Part shown: in pieces, positions 17,349-26,102 of the stretch | Numbering within the stretch: the first letter of the stretch is position 1 | Layout of the letters: each line of letters starts with the position of its first letter | DNA from: LMUY01 sp965198565 | GTDB taxonomy: Bacteria > Pseudomonadota > Alphaproteobacteria > Acetobacterales > Acetobacteraceae | Assembly (NCBI GenBank): GCA_965198565.1 | Contig: OZ240665.1 | Coordinates: forward strand, 3,162,001-3,226,000 | Reading direction: 5' to 3' | Length of the DNA: 64,000 bases | The notes under the pieces: model-generated | The model's input: the letters and a program-made list of their open reading frames with translations, nothing else | What the model was told of the DNA's origin: nothing | Database searches by the model: none | Made by a program: the position numbers and the translations under genes

Positions 17349-18000
17349 CGCCGCCTGCCTCATCGGGCTTGTCGCCAGCGGCTGTGCCGCGCTGCCGCCG
17401 ACGGGCGGCTTGCCCCCGGCGATCCAGGCCGCCGCCGCCAACTATCCGCCCATGGTCCTCGGCGCCAACGTCCACCCCACCGACGGGCGTGACGTGCCGC
17501 GGTCCTGCGCGCCGGCGGGCTCGCGGCTGGAGCAGAAAGGCGGCCCGACCATGAACTTCGGCGGCGCCGACCCGTCCGACCCGGACCTCTGCCTCGTGAC
17601 CGTGGAAGGCCAGCAAAGTCGCGCCTGGTACGACATCTGGGAGACCGATTGGCCCGGCGCGGCCGATGCGCGCGTGGCGCTGCGCACCGTGATCAACGGC
17701 CCGAGCGGCACCATCGCCGGCTTCGACACCCACATGGCGCCGGGCATGCAGTGGCACGACCTGGTCCGCAACGAGGGCGTGGAAGACATCTTCCTGGTCG
17801 ACCGCGCCTATCACGCGCTCAAGATCAGCCATTACCGCGAGGGCTTCGACGGCAACGACTACCGCTCGGTGAGCACGGTCTGGAAGGACATCCCGAGCGG
17901 CGTGCTGCTGTTCGGCACCTACGACCATATCGCCGGGCGGCCGGAGATCGACGACCCCATCATCCCCACCGCCATCGTGACCGCAGCGTCTCACCCGTAG
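17332..18000 (+). CDS. Secreted or lipoprotein, unrecognised
   Basis: 222 residues. The N-terminus ACLIGLVASGCAALPP is a signal with a non-ideal lipobox (ASGC), so it may be a lipoprotein. The mature part has no motif I can name; it contains several Trp/His-rich stretches (SRAWYDIWETDWPG, HMAPGMQWHDLVRNEG) and is well behaved in codon use. The start overlaps yajC by 17 bp, so it is translationally coupled to it. Function unknown. Confidence 0.7.
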   Translation: MTPRSSAACLIGLVASGCAALPPTGGLPPAIQAAAANYPPMVLGANVHPTDGRDVPRSCAPAGSRLEQKGGPTMNFGGADPSDPDLCLVTVEGQQSRAWYDIWETDWPGAADARVALRTVINGPSGTIAGFDTHMAPGMQWHDLVRNEGVEDIFLVDRAYHALKISHYREGFDGNDYRSVSTVWKDIPSGVLLFGTYDHIAGRPEIDDPIIPTAIVTAASHP

Positions 18001-18043
18001 AGCGCGATGGCACTGGCCCGTGGCTGTGCTAGCTTCGGCTGCA

Positions 18044-18697
18044 ATGTCCCGACGCACTGTCGAAGTTACGCCGGACCTCTTGCTGCGCGCCTACCGCGTG
18101 GGGCTGTTCCCCATGGCGGAAACTAGGCGGGGTCGCCGGCTCTACTGGCTAGACCCTGAATATCGCGGGGTCTTGCCGCTCGACCGCTTCCATGCGCCGC
18201 GCCGCCTGATCCGCACCGTGCTGTCCGGGCCGTATCGCGTGTCTACCGACCAGGATTTCGCCGCCGTCGTGGCTGGATGCGCCGCGGCGGCGCCGGGCCG
18301 GGAGGAGACCTGGATCAACCCCGACATCGAGCGCCTGTTCGCCGACCTGCATCACGCCGGCTATGCCCACAGCGTGGAGTGCCGCGAGGCGGGCGCCTTG
18401 GTGGGCGGCCTCTACGGCGTGAGCCTGGGGGCGGCGTTCTTCGGCGAAAGCATGTTCAGCATGGCGCGCGACGCTTCCAAGGTGGCGCTGGTGCACCTGG
18501 TGGCCCGCTTGCGCGCCGGCGGCTACCGGCTGCTGGACACCCAGTTCGTCACCAGCCACCTGGCGCAGTTCGGCACCGAGGAAGTCCCGCGTGACCGTTA
18601 CAAAGAATTACTCGCCAGCGCCGTAGACGAAACCGCGCGTTGGGACGCAGATAGCGCCGCGATCGAGGGCGAAATTCGAGGGATGGCGCAGCGATGA
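18044..18697 (+). CDS. aat: Leucyl/phenylalanyl-tRNA--protein transferase
   Basis: 217 residues from ATG 18044. Adds Leu or Phe to the N-terminal Arg or Lys of proteins, marking them for ClpSA degradation (N-degron pathway). Signatures: DLLLRAYRVGLFPMAE at the N-terminus, YWLDPEYRGVLPLDRFH, ETWINPDIERLF, GALVGGLYGVSLGAAFFGESMFS and LLDTQFVTSHLAQFGTEEVPR. Overlaps the next gene by 4 bp (ATGA). Confidence 0.96.
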   Translation: MSRRTVEVTPDLLLRAYRVGLFPMAETRRGRRLYWLDPEYRGVLPLDRFHAPRRLIRTVLSGPYRVSTDQDFAAVVAGCAAAAPGREETWINPDIERLFADLHHAGYAHSVECREAGALVGGLYGVSLGAAFFGESMFSMARDASKVALVHLVARLRAGGYRLLDTQFVTSHLAQFGTEEVPRDRYKELLASAVDETARWDADSAAIEGEIRGMAQR

Positions 18698-19284
18698 CAC
18701 GTTTACTGGCGATACTGGCGCTGTTTGCCGCTCCCGCAGCCGCTGTGGCGCAGCCGCGGCTGGTGCCCGCCTCCAATGTTCAGGTGCTGTATCACCTGTC
18801 AGGCCCGGCGGCGGCCGCCATTCCAGGGGGTGCGGCCGAGGGCGTGCGGCTGGAATGGGACGCGGCGGGCGAGCGCCTGCGCAGCGAGCCGGTCGGCGGC
18901 CCGGTGTATGCCATCGCCGACCTGGGCCGCCACGTGGCGGACGTGGTGTTCGCCGCGCAGAACACCTACCTCGAGCTGCCACTGCGCGCCGGCGACCCGC
19001 AATCGCTGCTCGACACCGCCATCGCGGGCGGCGACGCGCACTTCACCCGCGGCGGCGCAGACCGTGTGATCGGGATCGCCTGCACCAACTGGACCGTCAC
19101 CGCGCGCAAGCTGGATGCCACCGCCTGCATCAGCGACGAAGGCGTCGTCCTGCGCGCCCGCGGCACGTGGAACGGGCAGGAGGGTGCGCTGACGGCCGTC
19201 TCGGTGGCGCATGGATCGCCTGCGGCGGACCGCTTCCGCCCGCCAGAAGGCTTCTTCCGCGTCAACCTGAAAGGCGGCCAATGA
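18694..19284 (+). CDS. Secreted protein, paralogue 1 of a tandem pair
   Basis: 196 residues with a Sec signal peptide (MTRLLAILALFAAPAAAVAQP). The mature part opens with a VQVLYHLSG segment, then R-E-W-D beta-strands, and carries a pair of cysteines around GIACTNWTVTARKLDATACISDEGVVLRA. The same frame (V.YH.SG, L.CT.W, CL.SDGV.LRA) recurs in the next gene, so the two are diverged duplicates. It resembles periplasmic lipoprotein-chaperone-like or DUF4412-type folds, but I do not assign a family. Coupled to aat and to paralogue 2 by ATGA overlaps. Confidence 0.75.
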   Translation: MTRLLAILALFAAPAAAVAQPRLVPASNVQVLYHLSGPAAAAIPGGAAEGVRLEWDAAGERLRSEPVGGPVYAIADLGRHVADVVFAAQNTYLELPLRAGDPQSLLDTAIAGGDAHFTRGGADRVIGIACTNWTVTARKLDATACISDEGVVLRARGTWNGQEGALTAVSVAHGSPAADRFRPPEGFFRVNLKGGQ

Positions 19285-19859
19285 TCCGCATGCTGATGCT
19301 CGCGGCGGCGGCCGCCATCGTGGTGGCGCCGGCTGTCCGCGCCGATGACAAGCCCGCCATGATCCCGCAGCGCGATGTGGACGTGCACTACAACATCGCC
19401 GGGCGCACGCCGGACGCGCAGCCGCGCGAGCAGCGCATCCGCTGGTCGACGGAGCAGGGCCGCATGCGGATCGATCCGCCATCGCCGGGTCTGTATATGA
19501 TCGGCGACTTCCATACCGGGCGGATGGAGGTGGTGAAGCCAGCGGACCAGTCGGTGCTGGACATGGGGCCTGGCAGCTTCGATCCGCACGCCGATGCGTC
19601 GTTCCGCAAGCTCGGCACCGCGGAGGTGGACGGCCTGGCCTGCACCGACTGGCAGACGTCGGACAATAGCGGGCAGCCCACCGTGCTCTGCCTGACCAGC
19701 GACGGGGTGATGCTGCGCGCCAGCCATGGTGATCAGGTTCTGGTGGAGGCCAGCAGCGTGAGCTACGGCCCGCAGGACCCGGCGGCGTTCAGCGCGCCGG
19801 AGAGCTTCCGCCGCATCAGGCCGGCCACGCCGACGCCGTTGCAGAATACCGCCCCGTGA
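19281..19859 (+). CDS. Secreted protein, paralogue 2 of a tandem pair
   Basis: 192 residues from ATG 19281 with a signal peptide ending ...APAVRADD. It shares the layout of paralogue 1: DVDVHYNIAG, IRWSTEQGRMRID, GLACTDWQT and VLCLTSDGVMLRA, including the two cysteines. No function can be assigned. It sits between paralogue 1 and the MsrQ-like gene with overlapping ends, which suggests a periplasmic or membrane-associated role for the whole group. Confidence 0.75.
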   Translation: MIRMLMLAAAAAIVVAPAVRADDKPAMIPQRDVDVHYNIAGRTPDAQPREQRIRWSTEQGRMRIDPPSPGLYMIGDFHTGRMEVVKPADQSVLDMGPGSFDPHADASFRKLGTAEVDGLACTDWQTSDNSGQPTVLCLTSDGVMLRASHGDQVLVEASSVSYGPQDPAAFSAPESFRRIRPATPTPLQNTAP

Positions 19860-21010
19860 GCGAGGGCGTGCTTCCCGCGCCGCGCGTGCGGGAGCGCCGG
19901 GCGACGCACCGCCTGCACAAGACGCCCTGGCCGTGGCACGACCGCACCGGCCGGTTCTCGCTGCTGAAATTGGCCGTGCTGGCACTGGAGCTCACCCCCG
20001 CCGTCTGGCTCGCCTACGCCCTGGCGGCGAACCAGCTCGGGGCCAGGCCGATCCATGAGGCGGTGCATCAGACCGGCATCTTGGCGATCCGCTTCCTGCT
20101 GCTGTCGCTGCTGGTCAGCCCGGTTCGCTCGATCTTCAACTGGCATCGGGTGACGCTGGTGCGGCGGCAGCTCGGCTTGGCGGCCTTGTTCTACGCGATG
20201 GCGCATATCTCGCTGTATGCGTGGGACGAGAACTGGAAGTGGCTGCATGTCGCCAGCGAAATCTTGAAGCGGTTCTACCTCGAAGTCGGGCTGGTGGCGT
20301 TGGTCGGGTTGGGCGTGCTGGGCGTCAGCTCGACCGACCATGCGCTCAAGCAATTGGGTCATCGCTGGAAGCGGCTGCACCGGCTGGTCTACCCGATGGC
20401 GGCGCTCGGCCTGTATCATTACTTCCTGCAGTCCAAGGCGGACGTTGCCGGGGCGGCGCTGATGACGGGGCTGTTCGTGCTGCTGATGGGCTGGCGGCTG
20501 ATGCCGTCCGGGCCGGACCGTTCGCCGTTGCCGATGCTCGGGCTGGCGATGGCGGCGTGCCTGACCACGGTCGCGGTCGAGGCGGCGTGGTATGGGTTGG
20601 CGACCCATATCGGCTTCAAGCGTCCGGTGCTGGCCGAACTCAACGTGTCCTTCGGGCCGCAGCCGGCCGGGCAGGTGTTGCTGATCGGGGTTTGCCTGGC
20701 GGTGGCGACCGGGCTGTTCTGGGCCCAGCACCGGGAGCGCTGGCGGCGCAGCTTCGTCTTCCACATGGCGCTGTATGGCGGCGGCGCGCTGATGGCGGTG
20801 CTGCTGACCTTCAGTTTCTCGCTGGCCGACGATTGGCTGCCGCCCGACTGGTCGTTCTGGCCGGCTGCGGGATGGTTCGTGGCGGCGGTGGCGGCGGGCG
20901 GGTTCGTGCGCTGGGCTTTGTCGGGCCGCGCCGCGCTGGGCCGCCAGGTGCTGGACGCGGTTTGCGTGGTCGTCTTGCTTGCGCCCTTGTGTGCGGGGTT
21001 GGTCCTGTAA
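19856..21010 (+). CDS. MsrQ-like ferric-reductase-domain membrane protein, C-terminally extended
   Basis: 384 residues, at least ten hydrophobic helices. The N-terminal half matches MsrQ, the heme-binding membrane partner that delivers electrons to the periplasmic methionine sulfoxide reductase MsrP: conserved histidines in YAMAHISLYAW and KRLHRLVYPMAALGLYHY, and VSPVRSIFNWHRVTLVRRQLG. Typical MsrQ is about 200 residues; here a further 180-residue hydrophobic region follows, so it may be a different ferric-reductase-like protein. No msrP is in the window. GTG start overlaps the previous stop. Confidence 0.75.
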   Translation: MSEGVLPAPRVRERRATHRLHKTPWPWHDRTGRFSLLKLAVLALELTPAVWLAYALAANQLGARPIHEAVHQTGILAIRFLLLSLLVSPVRSIFNWHRVTLVRRQLGLAALFYAMAHISLYAWDENWKWLHVASEILKRFYLEVGLVALVGLGVLGVSSTDHALKQLGHRWKRLHRLVYPMAALGLYHYFLQSKADVAGAALMTGLFVLLMGWRLMPSGPDRSPLPMLGLAMAACLTTVAVEAAWYGLATHIGFKRPVLAELNVSFGPQPAGQVLLIGVCLAVATGLFWAQHRERWRRSFVFHMALYGGGALMAVLLTFSFSLADDWLPPDWSFWPAAGWFVAAVAAGGFVRWALSGRAALGRQVLDAVCVVVLLAPLCAGLVL

Positions 21011-21330
21011 AATCAATTGCTTGCCGAAACGGCACGGCTATCGCATTGGCCTGAAAACCGCCCGTTATCGTCATGGCCGGACTTGTTCCTACCGAATGCA
21101 CACATCTTCCAGCCTGAAGCTATCTCCCTCTCCCGCGGGCGGAACTGCTCACGGGAGAGGGAGAGAAGTTTGTCTACCGCGTGCGCGGATGGAGACGATA
21201 GGTGAATCGCGAAGAATCAAGTCCGGCCATCACGATGCATATGCGATAGCCCTGGCTGAAACGGCGACAGTATGGCTTGATGCTCCCATAACGCGCTGGG
21301 CAAAGACCCGGCCGGTTCGGGAGGACCATC
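21011..21330. other. Intergenic region before the ABC importer operon
   Basis: 320 bp without a supported gene. It holds one palindromic repeat unit (21123-21164), and the importer ribosome binding site GGAGGA lies near 21320. The promoter of the importer operon is probably here, but no clear -35/-10 pair stands out. Confidence 0.6.
21123..21164. repeat. Palindromic repeat, single unit (copy 5)
   Basis: Perfect 13-bp arms TCTCCCTCTCCCG (21123-21135) and CGGGAGAGGGAGA (21152-21164) around a 16-bp loop. It is a single unit of the repeat family seen elsewhere as doublets and lacks the GTGAGGG tail. Could form the terminator of the upstream operon. Confidence 0.8.
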
Positions 21331-22464
21331 GTGCCACTTCACCGCCGCACCTTGCTGCTCGCCTCTGCGGGCACGCTCGCCATGCCTTTTATCGCCCGTG
21401 CTGCCGATAGCCTCAAGATCGGCGTCGTCTCGCCTCTCACCGGCCCTGCCGCTGAATCAGGCGGGTTCATGCGCACCGGCATCCAACTGGCCGTCGACGC
21501 GCTGAACGAGAAGGGCGTGCTCGGGCGCAAGATCGAGACCGTGGTGGCCGACGATCAGACCACCAACCCCGGCGCCGTGCTCGCCTTCTCCCGCCTGTCG
21601 AGCGACCCGGCGATGGTGGGCTTCATCGGCTCGATCCGCTCCACCCAGGTCAACGCCATGGCGCCCGACGTGCTCAAGATCGGCAAGCCGATGATGATCG
21701 GCGGCACCGACCCGGCGCTCACCCATGCCGGCAACCCGTGGCTGTTCCGCTGCCGGCCGAACGACACCTACTCGGCCAAGGTCATCTTCGCGTACGGCAA
21801 CGACACCCTGGGCAAGAAGAAATGGGCGCTGGTGCACTCCACCGACGCGTTCGGCACCGGCGGCAAGGACGCGTTCGTGGGCAATCTGAAAAGCGCCGGG
21901 CTGGAGCCGGTGCTGGTGCAGGGCTACACCAACCAGCAGGCGGATTTCACCCCCGTGGTGCTGGCGGTGCGCAGCTCCGGTGCGGACGTGCTGTGCAGCT
22001 ACTTCACCTACGAGACGGACTTGGGCCTGTTCGCCCGCCAGCTCCGCCAATTCGGCATACGGACGCCTTGGGTCGGGTCGCCCTCGATCGTGGACACCTC
22101 GGCGCTGAACCTCGCGGGGCCGGCGCTGTATGGCACCTATGGCGTCGCCGACTACGCGGTGGATGCGAGCCCCGCGTCCAAGGCGTTCGCCGAGAAATAC
22201 CAGGCGGTGCGCAAGACGGCGCCGGACAACCAGTCGTCCTGGGCCTATGACGCGGTGAGCATCCTCGGGCAGGCGATCGACACCGCGGGCAGCACCGACC
22301 CGCAGAAGATCCGCAGCGCCATCCTCGCCATCAAGGGCTATCAAGGTGCCGAGGGCGACTACAACTTCGACCAGAACGGGGACGGCCTGCACGGCTACAA
22401 CATCGTCCGCAACGAGAGCGGCAAGATCGTCTTCGACAAGCACATCGACTTCCCCAGCGCTTAG
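21331..22464 (+). CDS. ABC importer substrate-binding protein (branched-chain amino-acid type)
   Basis: 377 residues from GTG 21331 (GGAGGA 5 bp upstream). The N-terminus HRRTLLLASAGTLAMPFIARA has a twin arginine and fits a Tat or Sec signal. The mature protein is a type I periplasmic binding fold: LKIGVVSPLTGPAAESGGFMRTGIQLAVDALNEKGV and VGFIGSIRSTQVNAMAPD are LivJ-type blocks. It opens an importer operon with LivH, LivMG and LivF; the ligand could be an amino acid, amide or aromatic acid. Confidence 0.9.
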   Translation: MPLHRRTLLLASAGTLAMPFIARAADSLKIGVVSPLTGPAAESGGFMRTGIQLAVDALNEKGVLGRKIETVVADDQTTNPGAVLAFSRLSSDPAMVGFIGSIRSTQVNAMAPDVLKIGKPMMIGGTDPALTHAGNPWLFRCRPNDTYSAKVIFAYGNDTLGKKKWALVHSTDAFGTGGKDAFVGNLKSAGLEPVLVQGYTNQQADFTPVVLAVRSSGADVLCSYFTYETDLGLFARQLRQFGIRTPWVGSPSIVDTSALNLAGPALYGTYGVADYAVDASPASKAFAEKYQAVRKTAPDNQSSWAYDAVSILGQAIDTAGSTDPQKIRSAILAIKGYQGAEGDYNFDQNGDGLHGYNIVRNESGKIVFDKHIDFPSA

Positions 22465-22474
22465 GCGCGCGGCG

Positions 22475-23350
22475 ATGAGCCTGTTCCTTCAGTTGCTGTT
22501 CACCGGGCTCGGGATCGGCAGCATCTACGCCTTGGTCAGCCTCGGCTTCGTGCTGCTGATCCGCGCCGCCAACGTGGTGAACTTCGCGCAGGGCGAGTTC
22601 TCCATGCTGGGTGCGTATTGCATGGTGATCCTGGCCAACGGGCTGGGCGTGCCGTACTACCTGGCGATCCCGATCGTGATCGTGCTGATGGCGGGCTTCG
22701 GGGTGCTGTTTGCGGGCGCGGTATACTGGCCGTTGCGCCAGCGGGGCCAATTGCCGGTGATCATCAGCACCATCGGCGCCTCTATCCTGATCAGCAACGG
22801 CGTGCTGGCGGCGTATGGGCCGAGCCCGCAGGTGCTGCCGGGTCTGTTCGACAATCCGGGGATCGAGGTCGGCGGCGTGTTCATGGACAGCCAGTATCTC
22901 GCCATCCTGGTGGTGACGGCGCTGCTGGTGCTGCTGCAATACCTGGTGTTCGAGAAGACGCTGCTGGGCAAGAAGCTGCAGGCGACCAGCCAAGACAAGG
23001 AGATGGCCAGCCTGCTCGGTATCCCGGTGGCGGCGATGGTGCTGTTCACCTTTGCCTACAGCGCGGCGTTGGGCGGGGTTGCCGGCGTGCTGGTGGCGCC
23101 GGTGCTGTTCGTGAGCGTGGGGATGGGGGCGGTGGTGGCGCTGAAGGCGTTTGCCGCCAACATCATCGGCGGGTTCGGCAGCATCCCAGGCGCCATCATC
23201 GGCGGGCTGTCGCTGGGCGTGGCCGAGACGATGGGCGCGGCGTACATCTCGGTGCCGTACAAGGATGCCTACGCGTTCGCGCTGCTGCTGTTGGTGCTGC
23301 TGGTGCGGCCGCAGGGGCTGTTCGGCGAGCGCATCGCGGAGAAGGCGTGA
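22475..23350 (+). CDS. livH: ABC importer permease LivH
   Basis: 291 residues from ATG 22475, 10 bp after the binding-protein stop. Inner-membrane permease with about eight helices. Signatures: GLGIGSIYALVSLGFVLLIRAANVVNFAQGEF at the N-terminus and AANIIGGFGSIPGAIIGGLSLGVAE, the cytoplasmic loop that contacts the ATPase, both characteristic of LivH. The symbol is by family; ligand specificity is not known. Confidence 0.92.
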   Translation: MSLFLQLLFTGLGIGSIYALVSLGFVLLIRAANVVNFAQGEFSMLGAYCMVILANGLGVPYYLAIPIVIVLMAGFGVLFAGAVYWPLRQRGQLPVIISTIGASILISNGVLAAYGPSPQVLPGLFDNPGIEVGGVFMDSQYLAILVVTALLVLLQYLVFEKTLLGKKLQATSQDKEMASLLGIPVAAMVLFTFAYSAALGGVAGVLVAPVLFVSVGMGAVVALKAFAANIIGGFGSIPGAIIGGLSLGVAETMGAAYISVPYKDAYAFALLLLVLLVRPQGLFGERIAEKA

Positions 23351-23370
23351 TGGCTACGCTCTCTTTCTCT

Positions 23371-23470
23371 TCCCTCTCCCTCTGGGAGAGGGTCAGGGTG
23401 AGGGATTTTGGACGTCCCCCCATCGTTGCCCGCTGGCCCCTCACCCAACCCTCTCCCAGAGGGAGAGGGC
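23371..23470. repeat. Palindromic repeat doublet, copy 6, inside the importer operon
   Basis: Two inverted CCCTCTCCC/GGGAGAGGG units between livH and the livM-livG fusion. It is the only doublet lying within an evident operon, separating two genes that are normally contiguous by 148 bp. It could stabilise the upstream mRNA or attenuate the downstream part. Confidence 0.8.
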
Positions 23471-23498
23471 TTTTTGTGCTCGTGGCGGCGCGCGCACC

Positions 23499-25265
23499 AT
23501 GACCGCCCCTGCGATCGCGCAGGTGCGGCCTTGGCGGGGCGTGCTGCCCGCCTGTGCCGCTGCCCTCGCCTTGGTCGTGGCGGCGCAATTCGTGCCGGGC
23601 TCCGGCTACACGCTGAACCTGATGATGCAGGCCGTGACCTATGCCATCGCGGTCGCCGGGCTGGTCGTGGTGCTGGGCTATTGCGGGCAGATCTCGCTCA
23701 CCCAAGCCGGCTTCCTTGGCCTCGGCGCCTATGGCACCGCGATCGGCGCGGTCGACTACCACCTGCCGTTCTTCGCCGCCCTGCTCGCCGGCGTGCTGCT
23801 CGCGGGCGCGCTTGGCCTCATCCTCGGGGTGGCGAGCCTGCGCCTGGGTGGCCACTACCTGGCCATGGTCACCATCTCGTTCCAGGAAATCCTCACCCTG
23901 GTGCTGACCAACTGGATCGGGGTCACCCACGGCCCGGACGGGATCAGCGGCATCGCGCGGCCGACCGGGCTCGAGGCGGGCAACCGCTACCTCGGCCTGT
24001 GCGTGGCCGTGCTGGTGGGGGTGACGTTGCTGATCTGGCGGCTGAAGACCAGCCAGCTCGGCCGCGCCATGCGGGCGGTGCGGGACAACGAAATCGCCGC
24101 CAGCACCTGCGGCATCGACATCTTCCGCACCAAGGTGCTCGCCTTCGGCATCAGCGCCGTGCTGGGCGGCCTGGGCGGCGCGCTGTTCGCCGGCGCGTTC
24201 AGCTACATCAGCCCCGACCAGTTCGGCTTCAACGAGTCGATCGTGCTGCTGACCATGGCCTTGCTCGGCGGCGTGCAGTCGCCGTTCGGCGCGCTCTTGG
24301 GCACGGGGCTGCTGGTGATGCTGCCGGAATGGCTGCGCTTCCTGCGCCAGGTCTACCTCACCGTGTATGGCGCGGCGGTGATCCTGATCATGGTGTTCCT
24401 GCCCACGGGCCTTTGGGGCTTCGTCACCAGCCGCTGGCGGCGCACGGCGGTTGGCTCGGCCGGCGCCGTGCCGCCCTTGCCGCTGCTGTCCCAAGCGGCG
24501 GCGACGGGGGGCGAGGTGCTGAACGTGGCGGGCCTGGCCAAGCATTTCGGCGGGCTGAAGGCGCTGGACGGGGTGGACCTGGTGGTCCGCCGCGGCACCG
24601 TGCATGCGCTGATCGGGCCGAACGGCTCGGGCAAGAGCACCTTCATCAACGTGCTGACCGGGCTCTACCGTCCGACCGCCGGCCACATCACGTTCGCCGC
24701 GGCCGACATCACCGGCGCGCCGCCCTATCGCCGCACCTGCGCCGGGCTGGCGCGCACGTTCCAGAACATCCGCGTGTTCCGCGGCATGACCGTGCTGGAG
24801 AACGTGATGGTCGGCGCCGAGCGGCCCGGCAATGACGTGTCGGGCCATCCCAGCCTGGTGGTGCAGCGCGCCCTGGCTGCGCTGGACTTCGTGGGCCGCC
24901 GCACCGACGCGATGCGCCCGGTCGGCGAGCTGTCCTACGGCCACCAGCGCCACGTCGAGATCGCCCGCGCCCTGGCCGGCAGCCCGCACTTGCTGCTGCT
25001 GGACGAGCCGGCCGCCGGGCTGAACATGACGGAGAAGGGCGAGCTGGGCGCGCTGCTGCGCCGGCTGAAGGGCCACGGGCTCACCATCCTGATCGTCGAC
25101 CACGACATGGCGCTGGTGGAGTCGGTCGCCGACCACATCACGGTGCTGAACTTCGGCCGCCGCATCGCCGACGGTCTGCCGCAGACCGTGCTGGGCGAGC
25201 CCGACGTGATCGCCGCCTATCTGGGCGCGCCGCCGGAGCAGGGGAGGCAGCATGAAGCTGCTTGA
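23499..25265 (+). CDS. LivM-LivG fusion: importer permease with ATP-binding domain
   Basis: 588 residues from ATG 23499. Residues about 1-325 are a LivM-type permease (YAIAVAGLVVVLGYCGQISLTQAGFLGLGAYG and the ATPase-contact loop LLGGVQSPFGALLG). After a 20-residue linker, about 345-585 is a LivG-type ATPase with Walker A GPNGSGKS, Q-loop in ARTFQNIR, signature LSYGHQRHVEIARAL (usual form LSGGQ replaced by LSYGH), Walker B LLLLDEPAAGLN and an H-loop VDHDMALV. Such fusions are frequent in alphaproteobacteria. Overlaps livF by 14 bp. Confidence 0.93.
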   Translation: MTAPAIAQVRPWRGVLPACAAALALVVAAQFVPGSGYTLNLMMQAVTYAIAVAGLVVVLGYCGQISLTQAGFLGLGAYGTAIGAVDYHLPFFAALLAGVLLAGALGLILGVASLRLGGHYLAMVTISFQEILTLVLTNWIGVTHGPDGISGIARPTGLEAGNRYLGLCVAVLVGVTLLIWRLKTSQLGRAMRAVRDNEIAASTCGIDIFRTKVLAFGISAVLGGLGGALFAGAFSYISPDQFGFNESIVLLTMALLGGVQSPFGALLGTGLLVMLPEWLRFLRQVYLTVYGAAVILIMVFLPTGLWGFVTSRWRRTAVGSAGAVPPLPLLSQAAATGGEVLNVAGLAKHFGGLKALDGVDLVVRRGTVHALIGPNGSGKSTFINVLTGLYRPTAGHITFAAADITGAPPYRRTCAGLARTFQNIRVFRGMTVLENVMVGAERPGNDVSGHPSLVVQRALAALDFVGRRTDAMRPVGELSYGHQRHVEIARALAGSPHLLLLDEPAAGLNMTEKGELGALLRRLKGHGLTILIVDHDMALVESVADHITVLNFGRRIADGLPQTVLGEPDVIAAYLGAPPEQGRQHEAA

Positions 25266-25998
25266 GCTCCGCGGCGTCGAGGCTGGGTATGGCGGCAATC
25301 CCGTGCTGAAGCAGCTCACGCTCGATGTCGAGGAGGGCGAGATCGTGGCGCTGCTCGGCTCCAACGGCGCGGGCAAGAGCACCACCCTGCGGGCGATTTC
25401 CGGGCTGGTGCCGCAGGTGACGGGGGAGATCGTGCTGGCGGGCCGGGCGCTGCGCGGCTTGGGCGCGGAGGCGATCGTGCGGCTCGGCATCGCGCACGTG
25501 CCGGAGGGGCGCCGGGTGTTTCCCGGGCTGACGGTGCGGGAGAACATCCTGCTCGGCGCCTCCAACCGCCGCGGCATGCGCAGGCGGGCGCTGGAGGCGG
25601 AAGTCGACACCATGATCGGCTATTTCGCCGGCTTGGAGCGGCTGCAGCACGCGCTCGGATGGACCCTGTCGGGCGGCCAATTGCAGATGGTGGCGGTTGC
25701 CCGGGGCTTGATGGCGCAACCGCGGCTGTTGCTGCTGGACGAGCCGTCTTTGGGCTTGGCGCCGCTGATCGTGCAGCAGGTGTTCCGCATCGTGGCCGAC
25801 ATCCGCGCCCGCGGCACGACCGTGCTGCTGGTGGAGCAGAACGCGCACATGGCGCTGTCGGTGGCCGACCGCGGCTATGTGCTGGAGACGGGGCGGCTGC
25901 TGACTGCGGGCACGCCGGCCGAGCTGTGGGCCAATGGCGACGTCCGCGCCGCTTATCTCGGCGGCAAGAGCGGGGTGGGCGTGGAAGCGGTCGGATAG
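25252..25998 (+). CDS. livF: ABC importer ATP-binding protein LivF
   Basis: 248 residues. Second ATPase of the importer. Walker A GSNGAGKST, Q-loop region LGIAHVPEGRRVFPGLTV (a LivF signature), ABC signature LSGGQLQMVAVARGLM, Walker B LLLLDEPSLGLAP and switch His in QN-type TVLLVEQNAHMAL. Last gene of the operon; two strong inverted repeats follow. Confidence 0.95.
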   Translation: MKLLELRGVEAGYGGNPVLKQLTLDVEEGEIVALLGSNGAGKSTTLRAISGLVPQVTGEIVLAGRALRGLGAEAIVRLGIAHVPEGRRVFPGLTVRENILLGASNRRGMRRRALEAEVDTMIGYFAGLERLQHALGWTLSGGQLQMVAVARGLMAQPRLLLLDEPSLGLAPLIVQQVFRIVADIRARGTTVLLVEQNAHMALSVADRGYVLETGRLLTAGTPAELWANGDVRAAYLGGKSGVGVEAVG

Positions 25999-26000
25999 AC

Positions 26001-26042
26001 TAGAGCATGATTGCTTCTGATAGGCGAAGCAATCATGCTCTA
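26001..26042. terminator. Long perfect inverted repeat after livF
   Basis: 17-bp perfect arms (TAGAGCATGATTGCTTC at 26001-26017 and its complement at 26026-26042) around an 8-bp loop. It starts 2 bp after the livF stop and lies between convergent genes, so it probably ends transcription from at least one side. No T-run follows on the plus strand. It could also be a dispersed repeat. Confidence 0.6.
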
Positions 26043-26067
26043 ACTCTTTGTTTGAGAGGCTGATTCA

Positions 26068-26094
26068 CGCATCAGGTTGTTTCAACCTGATGCG
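26068..26094. terminator. Second inverted repeat between convergent genes
   Basis: 11-bp perfect arms (CGCATCAGGTT at 26068-26078, AACCTGATGCG at 26084-26094) with a GTTTC loop, 8 bp before the stop of the convergent transporter gene. It could act as a terminator for the minus-strand AEC transporter; together with 26001-26042 it forms a double-hairpin block. Confidence 0.5.
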
Positions 26095-26102
26095 ATCAGG
26101 CT

